Source: Nocardioides agri
GTDB lineage: Bacteria > Actinomycetota > Actinomycetes > Propionibacteriales > Nocardioidaceae
DNA length: 64,000 bases
Assembly: GCF_013778305.1 (NCBI RefSeq)
Contig: NZ_JACEIC010000002.1
Span: 1,119,708 to 1,183,707, forward strand
Direction: 5' to 3'
Shown: positions 63,836 to 64,000 of the stretch, piece by piece
How the letters are laid out: every line of letters starts with the position of its first letter
Numbering within the stretch: position 1 is the first letter of the stretch
Made by a program: the position numbers and the translations under genes
The notes under the pieces: generated by a model
Seen by the model: the letters and a program-made list of their open reading frames with translations, nothing else
What the model was told of the DNA's origin: nothing
The model's database searches: none

Positions 63836-64000
63836 TCAGTACCAGCCGTGGCCCTCGGAGTGCGCCCACGCGCCGCACGGGCTGCCGTAGCGGTCCTGGA
63901 TGTAGCCCAGCCCCCAGGTGATCTGGGTGACCGGGTTGGACTCCCAGTTGGGGCCGGCCGACGCCATCTTCGAGCCGGGGAGCGCCTGCGGGATGCCGTG
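63836..64000 (-). CDS. Lytic-transglycosylase-like exported protein, C-terminal end (partial)
   Basis: The last 54 residues of a minus-strand gene that enters from the right edge. HGIPQALPGSKMASAG, then NPVTQITWGLGYIQDRYGSP and CGAWAHSEGHGWY, is the end of the transglycosylase-like/aggregation-promoting-factor C-terminal domain found in secreted actinobacterial muralytic proteins. It is convergent with fumC, 7 bases away. Confidence 0.85.
   Translation of the reverse strand, partial: HGIPQALPGSKMASAGPNWESNPVTQITWGLGYIQDRYGSPCGAWAHSEGHGWY

Overview
The window reads as chromosome of a high-GC actinobacterium. Codon use is strongly GC3-biased, GTG starts are common, many genes have a TANNNT -10 box only 6-8 nt before the start codon (leaderless mRNAs), and several gene families are typical of Nocardioidaceae-like genomes. 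The genus is an inference; no rRNA or tRNA gene is present to test it. No CRISPR array or transposase-type insertion sequence was seen.

Layout. 1-4682: end of an ABC exporter, then an F420-type oxidoreductase, acyl-CoA dehydrogenase and acyl-CoA synthetase (lipid/acyl-CoA catabolism). 4849-16447: a complete purine-degradation block: an HpxZ/AtzH-amidase fusion, then ten tightly packed genes (OHCU decarboxylase, HIU hydrolase, urate oxidase, allantoinase, PucG-type aminotransferase, allantoate amidohydrolase, RpiR regulator, two-polypeptide xanthine dehydrogenase, guanine deaminase). 16444-21142: FAD oxidoreductase, MFS carrier, a conserved hypothetical and an HSL-type esterase. 21199-26446: hybrid histidine kinase, an HNH protein, and a PepSY protein divergent from an OmpR-type two-component system.

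26483-35948: an integrative element of about 9.45 kb inserted in the last codons of ychF. It is bounded by a 15-bp core repeat (attL/attR), with matching integrase-arm-like motifs inside both ends. Its right end carries an excisionase-like protein, a zinc-finger protein and a tyrosine recombinase that lacks its N-terminal half. The cargo is a second two-component system, two orphan GerE-type HTH proteins and a very large secreted GH106-like (alpha-L-rhamnosidase family) protein with a LacI-like operator upstream.

35930-47585 is housekeeping: ychF, MOSC protein, exodeoxyribonuclease III, RmuC, YciO-type protein, ispH, xseAB, a SigE-family sigma factor and a SLC13-like permease. 47610-50540: an HTH-TOBE regulator and modABC for molybdate, the metal needed by the xanthine dehydrogenase upstream. 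50561-64000: glpX, two alpha/beta hydrolases, a carbohydrate ABC transporter flanked by two MalK-type ATPases, a DUF1707 protein, class I fumarase, a spermidine-synthase-like protein, class II fumarase, and the end of a lytic-transglycosylase-like exported protein.

The strongest candidates for something new are the ychF-targeted element and its regulated exoenzyme cargo, the HpxZ-amidase fusion as a possible last step of purine breakdown via oxalurate, the paired palindromes before the HTH-TOBE/modABC operon, and an 11-bp-phased operator pair between the PepSY gene and its two-component system.
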